Assembly (NCBI GenBank): GCA_031553225.1
Contig: JAVBLU010000025.1
Coordinates: forward strand, 1 to 52,581
Length of the DNA stretch: 52,581 bases
From: JAVBLU01 sp031553225
Lineage (GTDB): Bacteria > Bacillota > Clostridia > Christensenellales > UBA1750
Reading direction: 5' to 3'
In this document: in pieces, positions 7,218-15,014 of the stretch
Position numbering within the stretch: the first letter of the stretch is position 1
Layout of the letters: each line of letters starts with the position of its first letter
The notes under the pieces: model-generated
The model's input: the letters and a program-made list of their open reading frames with translations, nothing else
What the model was told of the DNA's origin: nothing
The model's database searches: none
Position numbers and translations under genes: made by a program

Positions 7218-8033
7218 TTGACGGTCAATGTGGAGCTATACGTACTGCAGAATCTGGCCGCCAATCTGCCCATCCTGTGGGCCGCGGCGCGCGTGTGTGG
7301 ACGCCGGGTGCGCGTTTGGCGCATTGCGCTGGGCGCGCTGCTCGGCGCGGGCTACGCAGTGGCCGCGTACCTGCCCGGGCTGTCCTTCCTGCAGTCTGTC
7401 GCCGCGCGTCTTTGCGTGTCCGCCAGCATGGGCGCGCTGGCGGTGGGCGTGTCATCTCCGGCCGCCTGCGGCAAAGCGGCGCTCTTCGTATGGCTGGCCA
7501 CGTTTCTCTTTGGCGGCGCAGGCTTCTCTTTGGCGCACTGGCTGGGCGCGCACGGCGCGCCGCTGTCGCCTATCCTCCTCTGCTGCGGCATGGCGATCGG
7601 GGCATGCGCGCTGACTTTCGCGCTGCGCGGCCACAACGCCGCAGACGGGGCCTCCCTTTGCGACGTGCGGTGGACATACCGCGGAAAAACGGTAAGCGCC
7701 GTGGCCCTCGCCGACAACGGAAACCGCCTGCGCGAGCCGATCAGCGGCCTGCCAGTGCTTGTGGCCGGGCCCGCGCTGGCATCTTGTCTTGAGCTGAGCG
7801 ACGCTCCGGACGCGCAAACCGCGGTGACAAATGGGTTTCGCATGGTGCCCTACGCGGCTGTGGGCGGCAGGGGCGTGCTGCCCGCCTTGCGCATGGACGG
7901 GGCCGACGTTACGCTGCGCGGCAAAACGCGTCGCATTGGGCCACATTACGTGGCGCTCTCGCCACACGCGCTTCACGAGGATGACAGCTGGCAGGTGCTC
8001 GTGCCGGGTTCGATATTGAGGGAGGGGTTGTAG
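7218..8033 (+). CDS. spoIIGA: Sporulation sigma-E factor processing peptidase SpoIIGA
   Basis: A 271-aa membrane-bound aspartic protease that cleaves pro-sigma-E in the mother cell. The N-terminal half has about five hydrophobic segments; the C-terminal half is the cytoplasmic protease domain. The active-site region reads ALADNGNRLREP, with Asp166 in a D-N-G-N context where homologues usually have D-S/T-G-N. I use the TTG start at 7218, which has GGAAGGGGG nearby and gives the family-like N-terminus. The stop codon overlaps the sigE GTG start by one base, so the two are translationally coupled. The identification rests on the C-terminal motif plus gene order. Confidence 0.9.
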   Translation: MTVNVELYVLQNLAANLPILWAAARVCGRRVRVWRIALGALLGAGYAVAAYLPGLSFLQSVAARLCVSASMGALAVGVSSPAACGKAALFVWLATFLFGGAGFSLAHWLGAHGAPLSPILLCCGMAIGACALTFALRGHNAADGASLCDVRWTYRGKTVSAVALADNGNRLREPISGLPVLVAGPALASCLELSDAPDAQTAVTNGFRMVPYAAVGGRGVLPALRMDGADVTLRGKTRRIGPHYVALSPHALHEDDSWQVLVPGSILREGL

Positions 8034-8743
8034 TGAGAAAGTGGTGGATGCTCGTTCGGGCGTGGTGGCGCGGGCTGCTGCGGCGCAGGCCGCGCACAGT
8101 GCAGTACATTGGCGGGAGCGACACCCTGCCGCGCCCTTTGTCGCGCTCGGAGGAAGAGGCGGTGATCGAGAAGCTCGGCGCGGGCGACGTGTCCGTGCGC
8201 CAGACGCTGATCGAGCGCAACCTGCGCCTTGTGGTGTATATAGCGCGCAAGTTTGAGAACACGGGCATCGGAATGGAAGACTTGATCTCCATCGGCACGA
8301 TCGGGCTTATCAAAGCGGTGAACACATTCGACCCCTGCAAGCGCATCAAGCTGGCCACCTACGCCTCGCGCTGCATCGAGAACGAAATTTTGATGTACCT
8401 GCGCCGCAACGCGCGCACGCGCCTGGAAGTATCCTTCGACGAACCGCTCAACATCGACTGGGACGGCAACGAACTCCTCCTGTCGGACATTTTGGGCACA
8501 GACTTCGACGTGGTCACCCGCTTAGTGGACGAGCAGGTGGACAAACAGCTGCTTCAGGAGGCGCTCACCTCGCTTACCGCGCGCGAGAAGCGCATCATGC
8601 AGCTGCGCTTCGGGCTGCTCGGCGGCAGCGAGAAGACGCAAAAGGAAGTCGCTGACGAGCTGGGCATCTCCCAATCTTACATATCGCGCCTGGAGAAGCG
8701 CATCATTAAGCGTTTGAAACTGGAGATGGGCAATTTCGTATGA
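8033..8743 (+). CDS. sigE: RNA polymerase sporulation sigma factor sigma-E
   Basis: A 236-aa sigma-70-family factor of the early mother cell. It begins with a basic, Trp-rich pro-sequence (about residues 1-25) before QYIGGSDTLPRPLS, matching the conserved SpoIIGA cleavage neighbourhood YIGGSEALP. Region 2 is intact (RNLRLVVYIARKF, then DLISIGTIGLIKAVNTFD), and region 4 ends in a helix-turn-helix (KEVADELGISQSYISRLEKR). The GTG start overlaps the spoIIGA stop. A terminator follows directly, so sigG, often the next gene in Firmicutes, is not here. Confidence 0.97.
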   Translation: MRKWWMLVRAWWRGLLRRRPRTVQYIGGSDTLPRPLSRSEEEAVIEKLGAGDVSVRQTLIERNLRLVVYIARKFENTGIGMEDLISIGTIGLIKAVNTFDPCKRIKLATYASRCIENEILMYLRRNARTRLEVSFDEPLNIDWDGNELLLSDILGTDFDVVTRLVDEQVDKQLLQEALTSLTAREKRIMQLRFGLLGGSEKTQKEVADELGISQSYISRLEKRIIKRLKLEMGNFV

Positions 8744-8760
8744 GCCGCTCATGCCGAAAA

Positions 8761-8793
8761 AGGGAAGCGCCCGCTTGGAGCGTTTCCCTTCTT
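8761..8793. terminator. Bidirectional terminator between sigE and DUF3298-like gene
   Basis: A 10-bp stem AGGGAAGCGC/GCGTTTCCCT (arms 8761-8770 and 8780-8789) is flanked by TTCTT on the plus side and by a five-A run that reads as TTTTT on the minus side. It sits between convergent genes and probably serves both. Confidence 0.8.
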
Positions 8794-8807
8794 CAGTTGC
8801 ACGGGGA

Positions 8808-9590
8808 TTAATTCTGTGCGCCGACGTCGCGCTTGAGGGCGGAGAAGAAGGGCGCGGCCGTGTCGATGAGCGGCATCACTTCCTCCACCGGAATGGTGAA
8901 TGCCTGAAAGCCGGAAGCATACGGCGCGATGGAATACGGCGGATACTCGATTACCAGGCCGTCCGGCGAGAAAGAGAAGAGCTCGGGCAGGGGCGCGGCC
9001 TTGGCGTCCGGAAAAAAATCCTCTTTGTGCGTAGCGATCTGGCGGTCAATGAGCGCCGCAATGGCGGCGCGGGCGGCGGGCGGATCTTGAAATAGGTCGT
9101 CCAGGGTGTACATCGCGCCGTTTGCGCAGTCGATATAGGCGTCCATCTTTTCGGTGCTGCCATGCGCGCCGCCGGTAAAGGAATAGCGCAGCGCGCGCAG
9201 GTGCAACACCTCGCCGATCTGCTCCGCCGAAAAGCCGAAGTCCAGCTCCCAAGGGATCTGGCTTCCCCGCTGATCGCTGATGAATTGTTCCATCTCCGGC
9301 AGGGCGAAGTCGCGCTCAAGGCGTCGGTTCACCATGTCCGCCACGCTGTCCTGGCCAACACCAAGCACGCGCGGGAAGGAAACGCGGGCGTTGCGCGTGT
9401 CGTACAGAATATCGGCCTCAACGATGAGCGGGCGCACGCGTACGGGCGGCGCTTGTGTGCCCTGCGGCGGTGCCGCGGTTTTTTGCTGCGTAAGCATGTA
9501 TAACCCCGCCAACGTGCAAAAGATGAGCAGGCACGCAAGGCACAGCGGCAGGTAACCGCCTCCGCGCCGCTTATGGATTATCGCAAGCAT
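8808..9590 (-). CDS. DUF4163/DUF3298-type membrane-anchored protein
   Basis: A 260-aa protein with a short basic N-terminus (IHKRRGGGY), one hydrophobic anchor (about residues 12-32) and an extracytoplasmic domain. The domain has the pattern of DUF4163 followed by DUF3298 (RsiV/PdaC-type): VSFPRVLG, then RYSFTGGAHGSTEKMDAY, then YTLDDLFQ, then FSFSPDGLVIEYPPYSIAPYASG. Such domains occur in anti-sigma-V and cell-envelope proteins; RsiV binds lysozyme. No sigma factor gene is adjacent, so a sensor role is only a guess. The ATG at 9590 has GGGAGGGGA upstream. Confidence 0.75.
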   Translation of the reverse strand: MLAIIHKRRGGGYLPLCLACLLIFCTLAGLYMLTQQKTAAPPQGTQAPPVRVRPLIVEADILYDTRNARVSFPRVLGVGQDSVADMVNRRLERDFALPEMEQFISDQRGSQIPWELDFGFSAEQIGEVLHLRALRYSFTGGAHGSTEKMDAYIDCANGAMYTLDDLFQDPPAARAAIAALIDRQIATHKEDFFPDAKAAPLPELFSFSPDGLVIEYPPYSIAPYASGFQAFTIPVEEVMPLIDTAAPFFSALKRDVGAQN

Positions 9591-9693
9591 GTCATCCCCT
9601 CCCGTCCATGGTATCAGGATCGGGAGGCGTTTATACGTCGTAGGTTGTCCGAACATTTCTTCATCTTTGCTTTTCTGCGGCCGGGTTTTGCGC

Positions 9694-9699
9694 TATAAT
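9694..9699 (+). promoter_or_regulatory. -10 element upstream of purC
   Basis: A perfect TATAAT lies 34 bp before the purC ATG; no convincing -35 is visible at 16-18 bp (TTTTCT at 9671-9676 is the nearest). Confidence 0.5.
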
Positions 9700-9732
9700 C
9701 GCTGCGTGACTGATGCGGAAAGGACTGTTGAC

Positions 9733-10416
9733 ATGAAGCTGCATTACACGGGCAAAACAAAGGATGTCTACAAGGTCTCGGAGGACACGTTCCTCCTCAA
9801 GTTTAAGGACGACGTGACGGGGGAGAACGGCGTGTTCGATCCGGGCGCGAATACGGTCGGGCTCTCCATCGAAGGGATGGGCCGCGCAGGCCTGCGTACG
9901 TCCGTTTACTTCTTTGGCAAACTCGCCCAGGCGGGCGTGAAGACGCACTGCATCTCCGCCGACTTGGACAAGGCCGAGATGACCGTACGGGCCTGCGCGC
10001 CGTTTGGCAAGGGCCTGGAAGTGATTTGCCGCTACCGCGCAGTGGGCAGCTTTCATAAGCGCTACGGCGGCTACGTGGCCTTTGGGCAGGAGCTGCCCGC
10101 CTACGTGGAGATGACCCTGAAGGACGACGACCGAGGCGATCCGCTCATCAATCAGGAAGGCCTTGAGGTGCTCGGCGTGATGAGCCGGAGCGAGTACGAC
10201 AACATCGCCGCCCAAACCCGAAAGATTTGCGGCGTGATCCGCGACGATTTGGCCGCGCGCGGCCTTACGCTGTACGACATCAAGCTGGAATTCGGCCGCA
10301 CCGTGGCCGGCAACGAGGTCATTCTCATCGACGAGCTGTCCGCGGGCAATATGCGCGTGTACAAAGGCGATCGGATCGTTGAACCGCTGGAACTGGGCAA
10401 GCTGATCTTCGGATAA
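9733..10416 (+). CDS. purC: Phosphoribosylaminoimidazole-succinocarboxamide synthase (SAICAR synthetase)
   Basis: A 227-aa enzyme of purine synthesis that joins CAIR and aspartate using ATP. Family hallmarks are the N-terminal YTGKTKDVYKVSEDTFLLKF, the RYRAVGSFHKRYG segment, LINQEGLEVLGVMS and the C-terminal LYDIKLEFGR with IDELSAGNMR. The length is at the short end of the bacterial range but complete. The ATG follows GGAAAGGA. It stands alone: no other pur gene is in the window. Confidence 0.95.
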   Translation: MKLHYTGKTKDVYKVSEDTFLLKFKDDVTGENGVFDPGANTVGLSIEGMGRAGLRTSVYFFGKLAQAGVKTHCISADLDKAEMTVRACAPFGKGLEVICRYRAVGSFHKRYGGYVAFGQELPAYVEMTLKDDDRGDPLINQEGLEVLGVMSRSEYDNIAAQTRKICGVIRDDLAARGLTLYDIKLEFGRTVAGNEVILIDELSAGNMRVYKGDRIVEPLELGKLIFG

Positions 10417-10688
10417 AAAACGGCCCGTTCAACGCTTGATTGAACGCGGAACGAAGATACCATTTCCATATACCGGTGATGAATGCGTGTCATTTTGCGC
10501 GACGGGCCAAAAAAAGGCTCGCCGCGCTCCTTTATTTGCTAAACCTCTGCGCATTTGCTCCGATATATACTTTGGTTAGTTTTGCTGATCACTGTTTTCA
10601 TATCCTTATCGGCGTTCCGTTCAAGCCGCTTCGGCATTGAACGCCCACATCACACGATGCATTTCTTTTCATGAAGGGTTGTGTGTCT
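10417..10688 (+). other. 272-base gap between purC and the SH3/PG-binding gene
   Basis: A small inverted repeat CGTTCAA/TTGAACG (10426-10446) lacks a T-run. Further on TATACT (10566-10571) could be a -10 for the next gene. The stretch is less GC-rich than its surroundings, as promoters here usually are. No gene is visible. Confidence 0.4.
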
Positions 10689-12044
10689 ATGAGGACATCA
10701 CGCACCCGCGCGATGGCATTCGCCGTCGCCGGTTTTTTCGCCGTCGCTCTTTTGCTCGCCTTTTTGCCGCGCGCGGAGGCGGCGGAAGGGACGTGCTACG
10801 TCGTCGCATCGGCGCTTAACCTGCGCTCAACGCCCGCCACATCCGGCCGCAAGCTCACCGTATTGCCCCGCGGAGCGCTTCTCACCGTGCTGAACAGCTC
10901 GGTGCCCGGGTGGTACCAGGTGCAGTACGGCAGCCTCACCGGCTATGTGTCCGCGGCGTACGTCAGCTTCTCGGGCGGGGCGTCCTACGGCTCTACTATC
11001 TCCATGGCGTCCAATCAGTCCTCCATCTTCGCACAGGGCGGAAACGTGAGCGTGGCGCAGAACGTCACGATCATCACGCCCGTCGCCAACACCCAGGCCG
11101 TCGCGCAAAACAACACCCAGTCCATAGCCCAGCACTACGCCCCGCAGGCGCTGCGGCTGACCGACAACTCACCTACCTCCGCAACGCTGCCCAAAGGCCT
11201 TACCGCCGAGTACCTCAAGAGCCTTGGCTACAAACCGGGCGAAAGCGTCACCGTGTACTACGCCGGGCAGCTGCAAACCGTCGTCGTGCCCGAAGAGATC
11301 ACCGCCGCACCTGTGTCGTATGTGTCTGCATACGCACAGTTCGGCGACCGGGGCGCTACCGTCATCACCGTGCAAACGGCGCTCCGGCAACTCGGTTTCT
11401 TCAACGATCAGGTGACCGGCTACTTTGGCAGCATCACCCGCGACGCCGTTCTGCGCTTTCAGATCGCTCAGAATTTTCCTTCAACGGGCATCGTTGACCA
11501 GGCGACTTTTCAGCTGATGACCGCCATGGCTGGGCCGCTGAGCGTGCCTGTGGCCGCGCCGCAGATCCCCTCGCCCGCGCCCGTGTACCCTTCCGATGTG
11601 ACCAATCAATGGCTCTCGGCCGGGTACGGCCAGACGGGCACTGCGCAGATGATTGCCTGGGACGACGTGGATAAGGTATTTGCGACAAACTCCGTCGCCA
11701 CAGTGGTGGACGTGCAAACCGGGCTTGCCTTCAACGTGAAGCGTTGGGCGGGTCACATGCACGCCGACGTAGAGCCCGTGAGCGTTGCGGACACCCAGAC
11801 GATGTACGCCATTTACGGCGGCAAGATTGACGCAACGCGCCGCCCGGTGCACGTAAAGATCGGCAACCTCGTCATTGCCGGTTCCATCTACGGCGTGCCG
11901 CACGGCACGAAGACCATCCCGGACAACGGCTTCAACGGCCAGTTCTGTATTCACTTCCTGGGCAGCCGCGTGCATGAGTCGAACAAGGTAGATTCCGGCC
12001 ATCAGGCGGCCATCCAGGCCGCTGCGCTGGCGCCGGTGCGCTAA
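10689..12044 (+). CDS. Secreted SH3 / peptidoglycan-binding protein with YkuD-like C-terminus
   Basis: A 451-aa exported protein. I start at the ATG at 10689, preceded by GAAGGG; an in-frame ATG 18 bases earlier has no ribosome site. Order: signal peptide (about 1-32, ending AEAAEG); bacterial SH3 domain (36-97, with ALNLRSTPATSG); a Gln/Asn/Ala-rich linker; a peptidoglycan-binding type 1 domain (215-280, FGDRGATVITVQTALRQLGF); and a C-terminal domain with GHMHADVEP and NGFNGQFCIHF. The His and Cys spacing of that last domain recalls the HG...GC active site of L,D-transpeptidases, but the canonical S-x-G-C-R is absent. The likely role is in spore or cell-wall modification. Confidence 0.78.
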   Translation: MRTSRTRAMAFAVAGFFAVALLLAFLPRAEAAEGTCYVVASALNLRSTPATSGRKLTVLPRGALLTVLNSSVPGWYQVQYGSLTGYVSAAYVSFSGGASYGSTISMASNQSSIFAQGGNVSVAQNVTIITPVANTQAVAQNNTQSIAQHYAPQALRLTDNSPTSATLPKGLTAEYLKSLGYKPGESVTVYYAGQLQTVVVPEEITAAPVSYVSAYAQFGDRGATVITVQTALRQLGFFNDQVTGYFGSITRDAVLRFQIAQNFPSTGIVDQATFQLMTAMAGPLSVPVAAPQIPSPAPVYPSDVTNQWLSAGYGQTGTAQMIAWDDVDKVFATNSVATVVDVQTGLAFNVKRWAGHMHADVEPVSVADTQTMYAIYGGKIDATRRPVHVKIGNLVIAGSIYGVPHGTKTIPDNGFNGQFCIHFLGSRVHESNKVDSGHQAAIQAAALAPVR

Positions 12045-12060
12045 CCTTACCCAAGTTGGT

Positions 12061-12094
12061 CCCGCCTGCTCTGCGCAGGCGGGATTGTTTTGTT
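12061..12094 (+). terminator. Terminator after the SH3/PG-binding gene
   Basis: A perfect 9-bp stem CCCGCCTGC/GCAGGCGGG with a 5-base loop is followed by ATTGTTTTGTT. The next promoter's -35 box starts within its T-run. Confidence 0.9.
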
Positions 12095-12121
12095 GACAGA
12101 AGTCCGGTTTGCGCGTAGCAT
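12093..12121 (+). promoter_or_regulatory. Promoter of the sulfatase gene
   Basis: A consensus TTGACA (12093-12098), 17 bp, then TAGCAT (12116-12121). The start codon lies 48 bases downstream. Confidence 0.7.
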
Positions 12122-12168
12122 TTGGGCATAGGAACCAGGCGCCTTCACAGCGGAGAGGGGGAGGGGCC

Positions 12169-13566
12169 ATGCCCCGCAAACCGAGCGTGGTGTTGATCTG
12201 CGCGGACGACCTAGGCTTTGGCGACCTGCGCTGCTACGGCAACCCGTACATAACAACGCCCTTCATCGACAGCCTGGCACGCGCCGGCCTTTTGCTGCGC
12301 GCCAACTATGCCGTCTCGCCCATATGCGCCCCTGCGCGCGCGGGGCTGCTTACCGGCCAATACGCGCACCGGGTGGGCGCGTTGAGCGTGGAATCCAACC
12401 GCGGGCTGGACCGCATCTCGCTGTCCGTTCCCACCATTGCGGATGAGTTCCGCGGCCTAGGCTACCGCACGGCGATGTTTGGCAAGTGGCACAACGGGCT
12501 GTTCGACATGCGCCACCACCCGCTCAGCCGCGGATTTGAGGACTTTTTTGGATTCCTGAACGGCGGTATGTGGTACGACAACTGGCTGCTCGAACGCAAC
12601 GGCAGCCCTGTACACGCGGACGGCCGGTATCTGACGGACGCGCTCACGGATGAGGCGATCGGCTACATGGAAACGCACCGGAATGAGCCGTTCTTCCTGT
12701 ACCTGGCTTACAACGCTCCGCACACGCCCCTGCAGGTGCCGGAGGAGGAGATCCTCGCGTACCGGAACATGGGGCTGTTTAACGACGAAGTACAGCGCGT
12801 GTATGCAATGATCACCCGTATGGACAAGGGCGTCGGCCGGATTCTGGCGACGCTTGAGCGCCTGGCGTTGGCGCAGGATACAATCGTGGTCTTCACAAGC
12901 GACAACGGCGCGGACATGAGCGGCGGTAAAGCGCGCTTTGGCGGCCCTCTGCGCGGCAGCAAGCAGGACGTTCTGGAAGGCGGCATCCGCGTACCCTGCC
13001 TGATCCGCTGGCCGGAAGGCTTGCCGGGCGCGGGCCGGGAAGTTGAACAGAGCACATCGCACCTGGACCTTCTGCCCACGCTCCTGGCGGCGTGCGGCGG
13101 CGCGCCCAGCGCATATGTGGACGGACGCAACGTGTTGTCCCTTCTGCGCGGAGAGGATATGCCCGACCCGCCCAGGTTCTGGCAGTATAACCGCTACGAA
13201 CCGGTATATGGCTGCAACTGCGCCATGCGCGAGGGACGATGGAAGCTGTACTATCCCAAAGCACCCGAGGCGATGAAAAAACTGTCGCGCGACAACGTGT
13301 GGTATCAGGGCATGATGAACCTGCCGCATTTCGAGATGGACGGCCTGCCCGACCCGCCTTTTGCCGTGCGCGGTTCGGTGGCGGAGACGCAGCCGCAGCT
13401 GTACGACCTGTACGCAGACATCGGCGAACAAAGCGATTTGTCCGCACAGCACCCCGTACGAATGCAGCAGATGCAGCGCGCGCTGCGCTCCTGGTTTCAG
13501 GAGGTGGAGGAGCGCAGAAGGGCGATCTATAAAGAGGAGCTCACCCGCGATCCCGAGCGGGTATAA
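12169..13566 (+). CDS. Cys-type sulfatase (arylsulfatase family)
   Basis: A 465-aa member of sulfatase family S1, hydrolysing sulfate esters, probably on a sugar. The active-site signature SPICAPARAGLLTG carries Cys53 in C-x-P-x-R, which must be converted to formylglycine. Metal-binding residues are visible in CADDLGFGD near the N-terminus and SDNGAD mid-protein. The ATG at 12169 has GGAGAGGGGGAGG upstream. There is no signal peptide, so the enzyme should act in the cytoplasm on imported substrate. No anaerobic sulfatase-maturing radical SAM enzyme is in the window. It is monocistronic, between its own promoter and a strong terminator. Confidence 0.93.
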   Translation: MPRKPSVVLICADDLGFGDLRCYGNPYITTPFIDSLARAGLLLRANYAVSPICAPARAGLLTGQYAHRVGALSVESNRGLDRISLSVPTIADEFRGLGYRTAMFGKWHNGLFDMRHHPLSRGFEDFFGFLNGGMWYDNWLLERNGSPVHADGRYLTDALTDEAIGYMETHRNEPFFLYLAYNAPHTPLQVPEEEILAYRNMGLFNDEVQRVYAMITRMDKGVGRILATLERLALAQDTIVVFTSDNGADMSGGKARFGGPLRGSKQDVLEGGIRVPCLIRWPEGLPGAGREVEQSTSHLDLLPTLLAACGGAPSAYVDGRNVLSLLRGEDMPDPPRFWQYNRYEPVYGCNCAMREGRWKLYYPKAPEAMKKLSRDNVWYQGMMNLPHFEMDGLPDPPFAVRGSVAETQPQLYDLYADIGEQSDLSAQHPVRMQQMQRALRSWFQEVEERRRAIYKEELTRDPERV

Positions 13567-13620
13567 ACAGGAAGGCTGCATACGGACGGGCGGCCGTATG
13601 CAGCCTTCCTGTTTTGTTTT
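13567..13620. terminator. Strong terminator between sulfatase and GNAT genes
   Basis: A 19-bp stem (arms 13567-13585 and 13594-13612) with an 8-base loop, followed by TTTTGTTTT on the plus strand. It also lies at the 3' end of the convergent GNAT operon and probably serves both. Confidence 0.9.
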
Positions 13621-14416
13621 ACGGGGCGAAGTTGAGCAGGAACGCCGGGTAATCAGCCACAAACTGAAACCCCGCACGCGTGGCTGTCTTTATGGAACCC
13701 TGGTTGTTCGTCCAGCAATCCCAGAAAGGCGTGACGCCGCGGCGGGCCGACATCGCCAAAAAGGCATTCGTCATGGCCGCAGCAAGGCCTTGGCGGCGGT
13801 GTTCCGGCGCCGTGGCGACGCCCATCCCGCAGCGGCCGGGGCTTACGTATTCGGCCGTGCAGAACCCGGCCACCGCGCCGTCTACAACGGCGCACACGCC
13901 GAAGCCCTCCTGCAGAAAGGCGTCCACACCGCCCCACATCTGCGTCACTTCCCCGGCGATCATGCCGCGGTTGCCAAGCGCGTCGTCCTCCATAAGCGCG
14001 GGCGTAATCGGGACGACCTCCGGCCGCCCGCAAGGCGCCATGGCCTGCAGTGTGTGACGATAGACGGTGCGGGGGTACACGCCGGCCTGCACGCCGTCAA
14101 AGGCGCGGTGCAGATGGGGGAGCCAGTCGTCGGAAGGCACGAGCACCTTCACTGCGCCCAAGGCGCGGCGCAGTGAAGGCGTGAGCACGAGACGCGCAAG
14201 TTCGCAGCAGGCGTCGCGCATCTCCCGCGGCGTGCCGCTGCCGCCCATGAAGACGGTATACTGTTCGTGGGCGATCCATATCGACGGGTATGCCGCATCG
14301 TCGGCGAACAGCCGCGCGCGCGTGTGCCCGGCGGCCATGGATGCGGTCATGTAGCCCGCGGGCGGATACGCAAAGCCGACGAGGGCGTCATTCGGCCATA
14401 CAGCGGTTTCCTGCAT
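13619..14416 (-). CDS. GNAT-family acetyltransferase
   Basis: A 265-aa protein with a C-terminal GNAT domain: YVSPGRCGMGVATAPEHRRQGLAAAM is the acetyl-CoA site (R-x-x-G-x-A), followed by TPFWDCWTNNQGSIKTATRAGF. The N-terminal half is less conserved, as in the two-part GNAT_acetyltran family of Firmicutes. The ATG at 14416 has GAGGAGG six bases upstream. It is the last gene of the minus-strand run that starts at 20213, 61 nt after the previous one. The acceptor substrate is unknown. Confidence 0.8.
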   Translation of the reverse strand: MQETAVWPNDALVGFAYPPAGYMTASMAAGHTRARLFADDAAYPSIWIAHEQYTVFMGGSGTPREMRDACCELARLVLTPSLRRALGAVKVLVPSDDWLPHLHRAFDGVQAGVYPRTVYRHTLQAMAPCGRPEVVPITPALMEDDALGNRGMIAGEVTQMWGGVDAFLQEGFGVCAVVDGAVAGFCTAEYVSPGRCGMGVATAPEHRRQGLAAAMTNAFLAMSARRGVTPFWDCWTNNQGSIKTATRAGFQFVADYPAFLLNFAP

Positions 14417-14477
14417 GGACAACCTCCTCATGTGCGTAAGGCTCGGCAGGGTGGCCAAAGCGGCGCCGGCCGGCCCG

Positions 14478-15014
14478 TCAACGGCGCGCCAGGTCGATCC
14501 AGTAGCGCTGGACGACGTTGCCGTCCTCCTCGGTCACCTCGTTCTCCAGCGCGCCGCCGTTGGCTATAATGACGTGCGCGGAGGCGGGGTTGCTCCTGTC
14601 GCATGTGATGAGCGCCCGCTCCAGGTGCAGTTCATCGCGGGCATAGGCCAGGGCCAGCCGGAGCTGGCGCTTGCCCAGGCCCTTCCCGCGCTCGGACGGA
14701 CGTATGCCGTAGCCGATATGGCCGCCCACGCGCAGCAGATGCTCGTTCAGCGCATGCCGGACGGCCACTCCGCCCAGCAGGCGGCCCTGATCGTTCAGCA
14801 GAAAGAAGACGTCGCTGGGCACGCGCTCCGGCGGGCAAGTATGCGCGTTTTCTTCGTCGCGCAGCTTGCACAGCCACTGCGCGTATGGCATCTTGACGCC
14901 CTGTCTGATCGCGCCCGGATACATGCGGCCGCCAAAGGTCATCCACTCGGCCATCATCTCGGCGTAACGCGCCTCGTGCTCGGGAGCGGGGCGTTCAAGG
15001 CGCAGGCCGGTCAT
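14478..15014 (-). CDS. GNAT-family N-acetyltransferase
   Basis: A 178-aa single-domain GNAT acetyltransferase. The acetyl-CoA-binding segment is GYGIRPSERGKGLGKRQL; ITCDRSNPASAHVIIANGG matches the later N-S-x-x-x-I region of RimJ/RimL-like enzymes. Its ATG overlaps the stop of the upstream dehydrogenase gene by four bases (ATGA), so translation is coupled. The substrate is not readable. Confidence 0.85.
   Translation of the reverse strand: MTGLRLERPAPEHEARYAEMMAEWMTFGGRMYPGAIRQGVKMPYAQWLCKLRDEENAHTCPPERVPSDVFFLLNDQGRLLGGVAVRHALNEHLLRVGGHIGYGIRPSERGKGLGKRQLRLALAYARDELHLERALITCDRSNPASAHVIIANGGALENEVTEEDGNVVQRYWIDLARR

Noticed and set aside
10426..10446. Inverted repeat after purC as a terminator
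   Set aside because: The stem is only 7 bp and AT-rich, and no T-run follows; kept only as a note in the gap entry.
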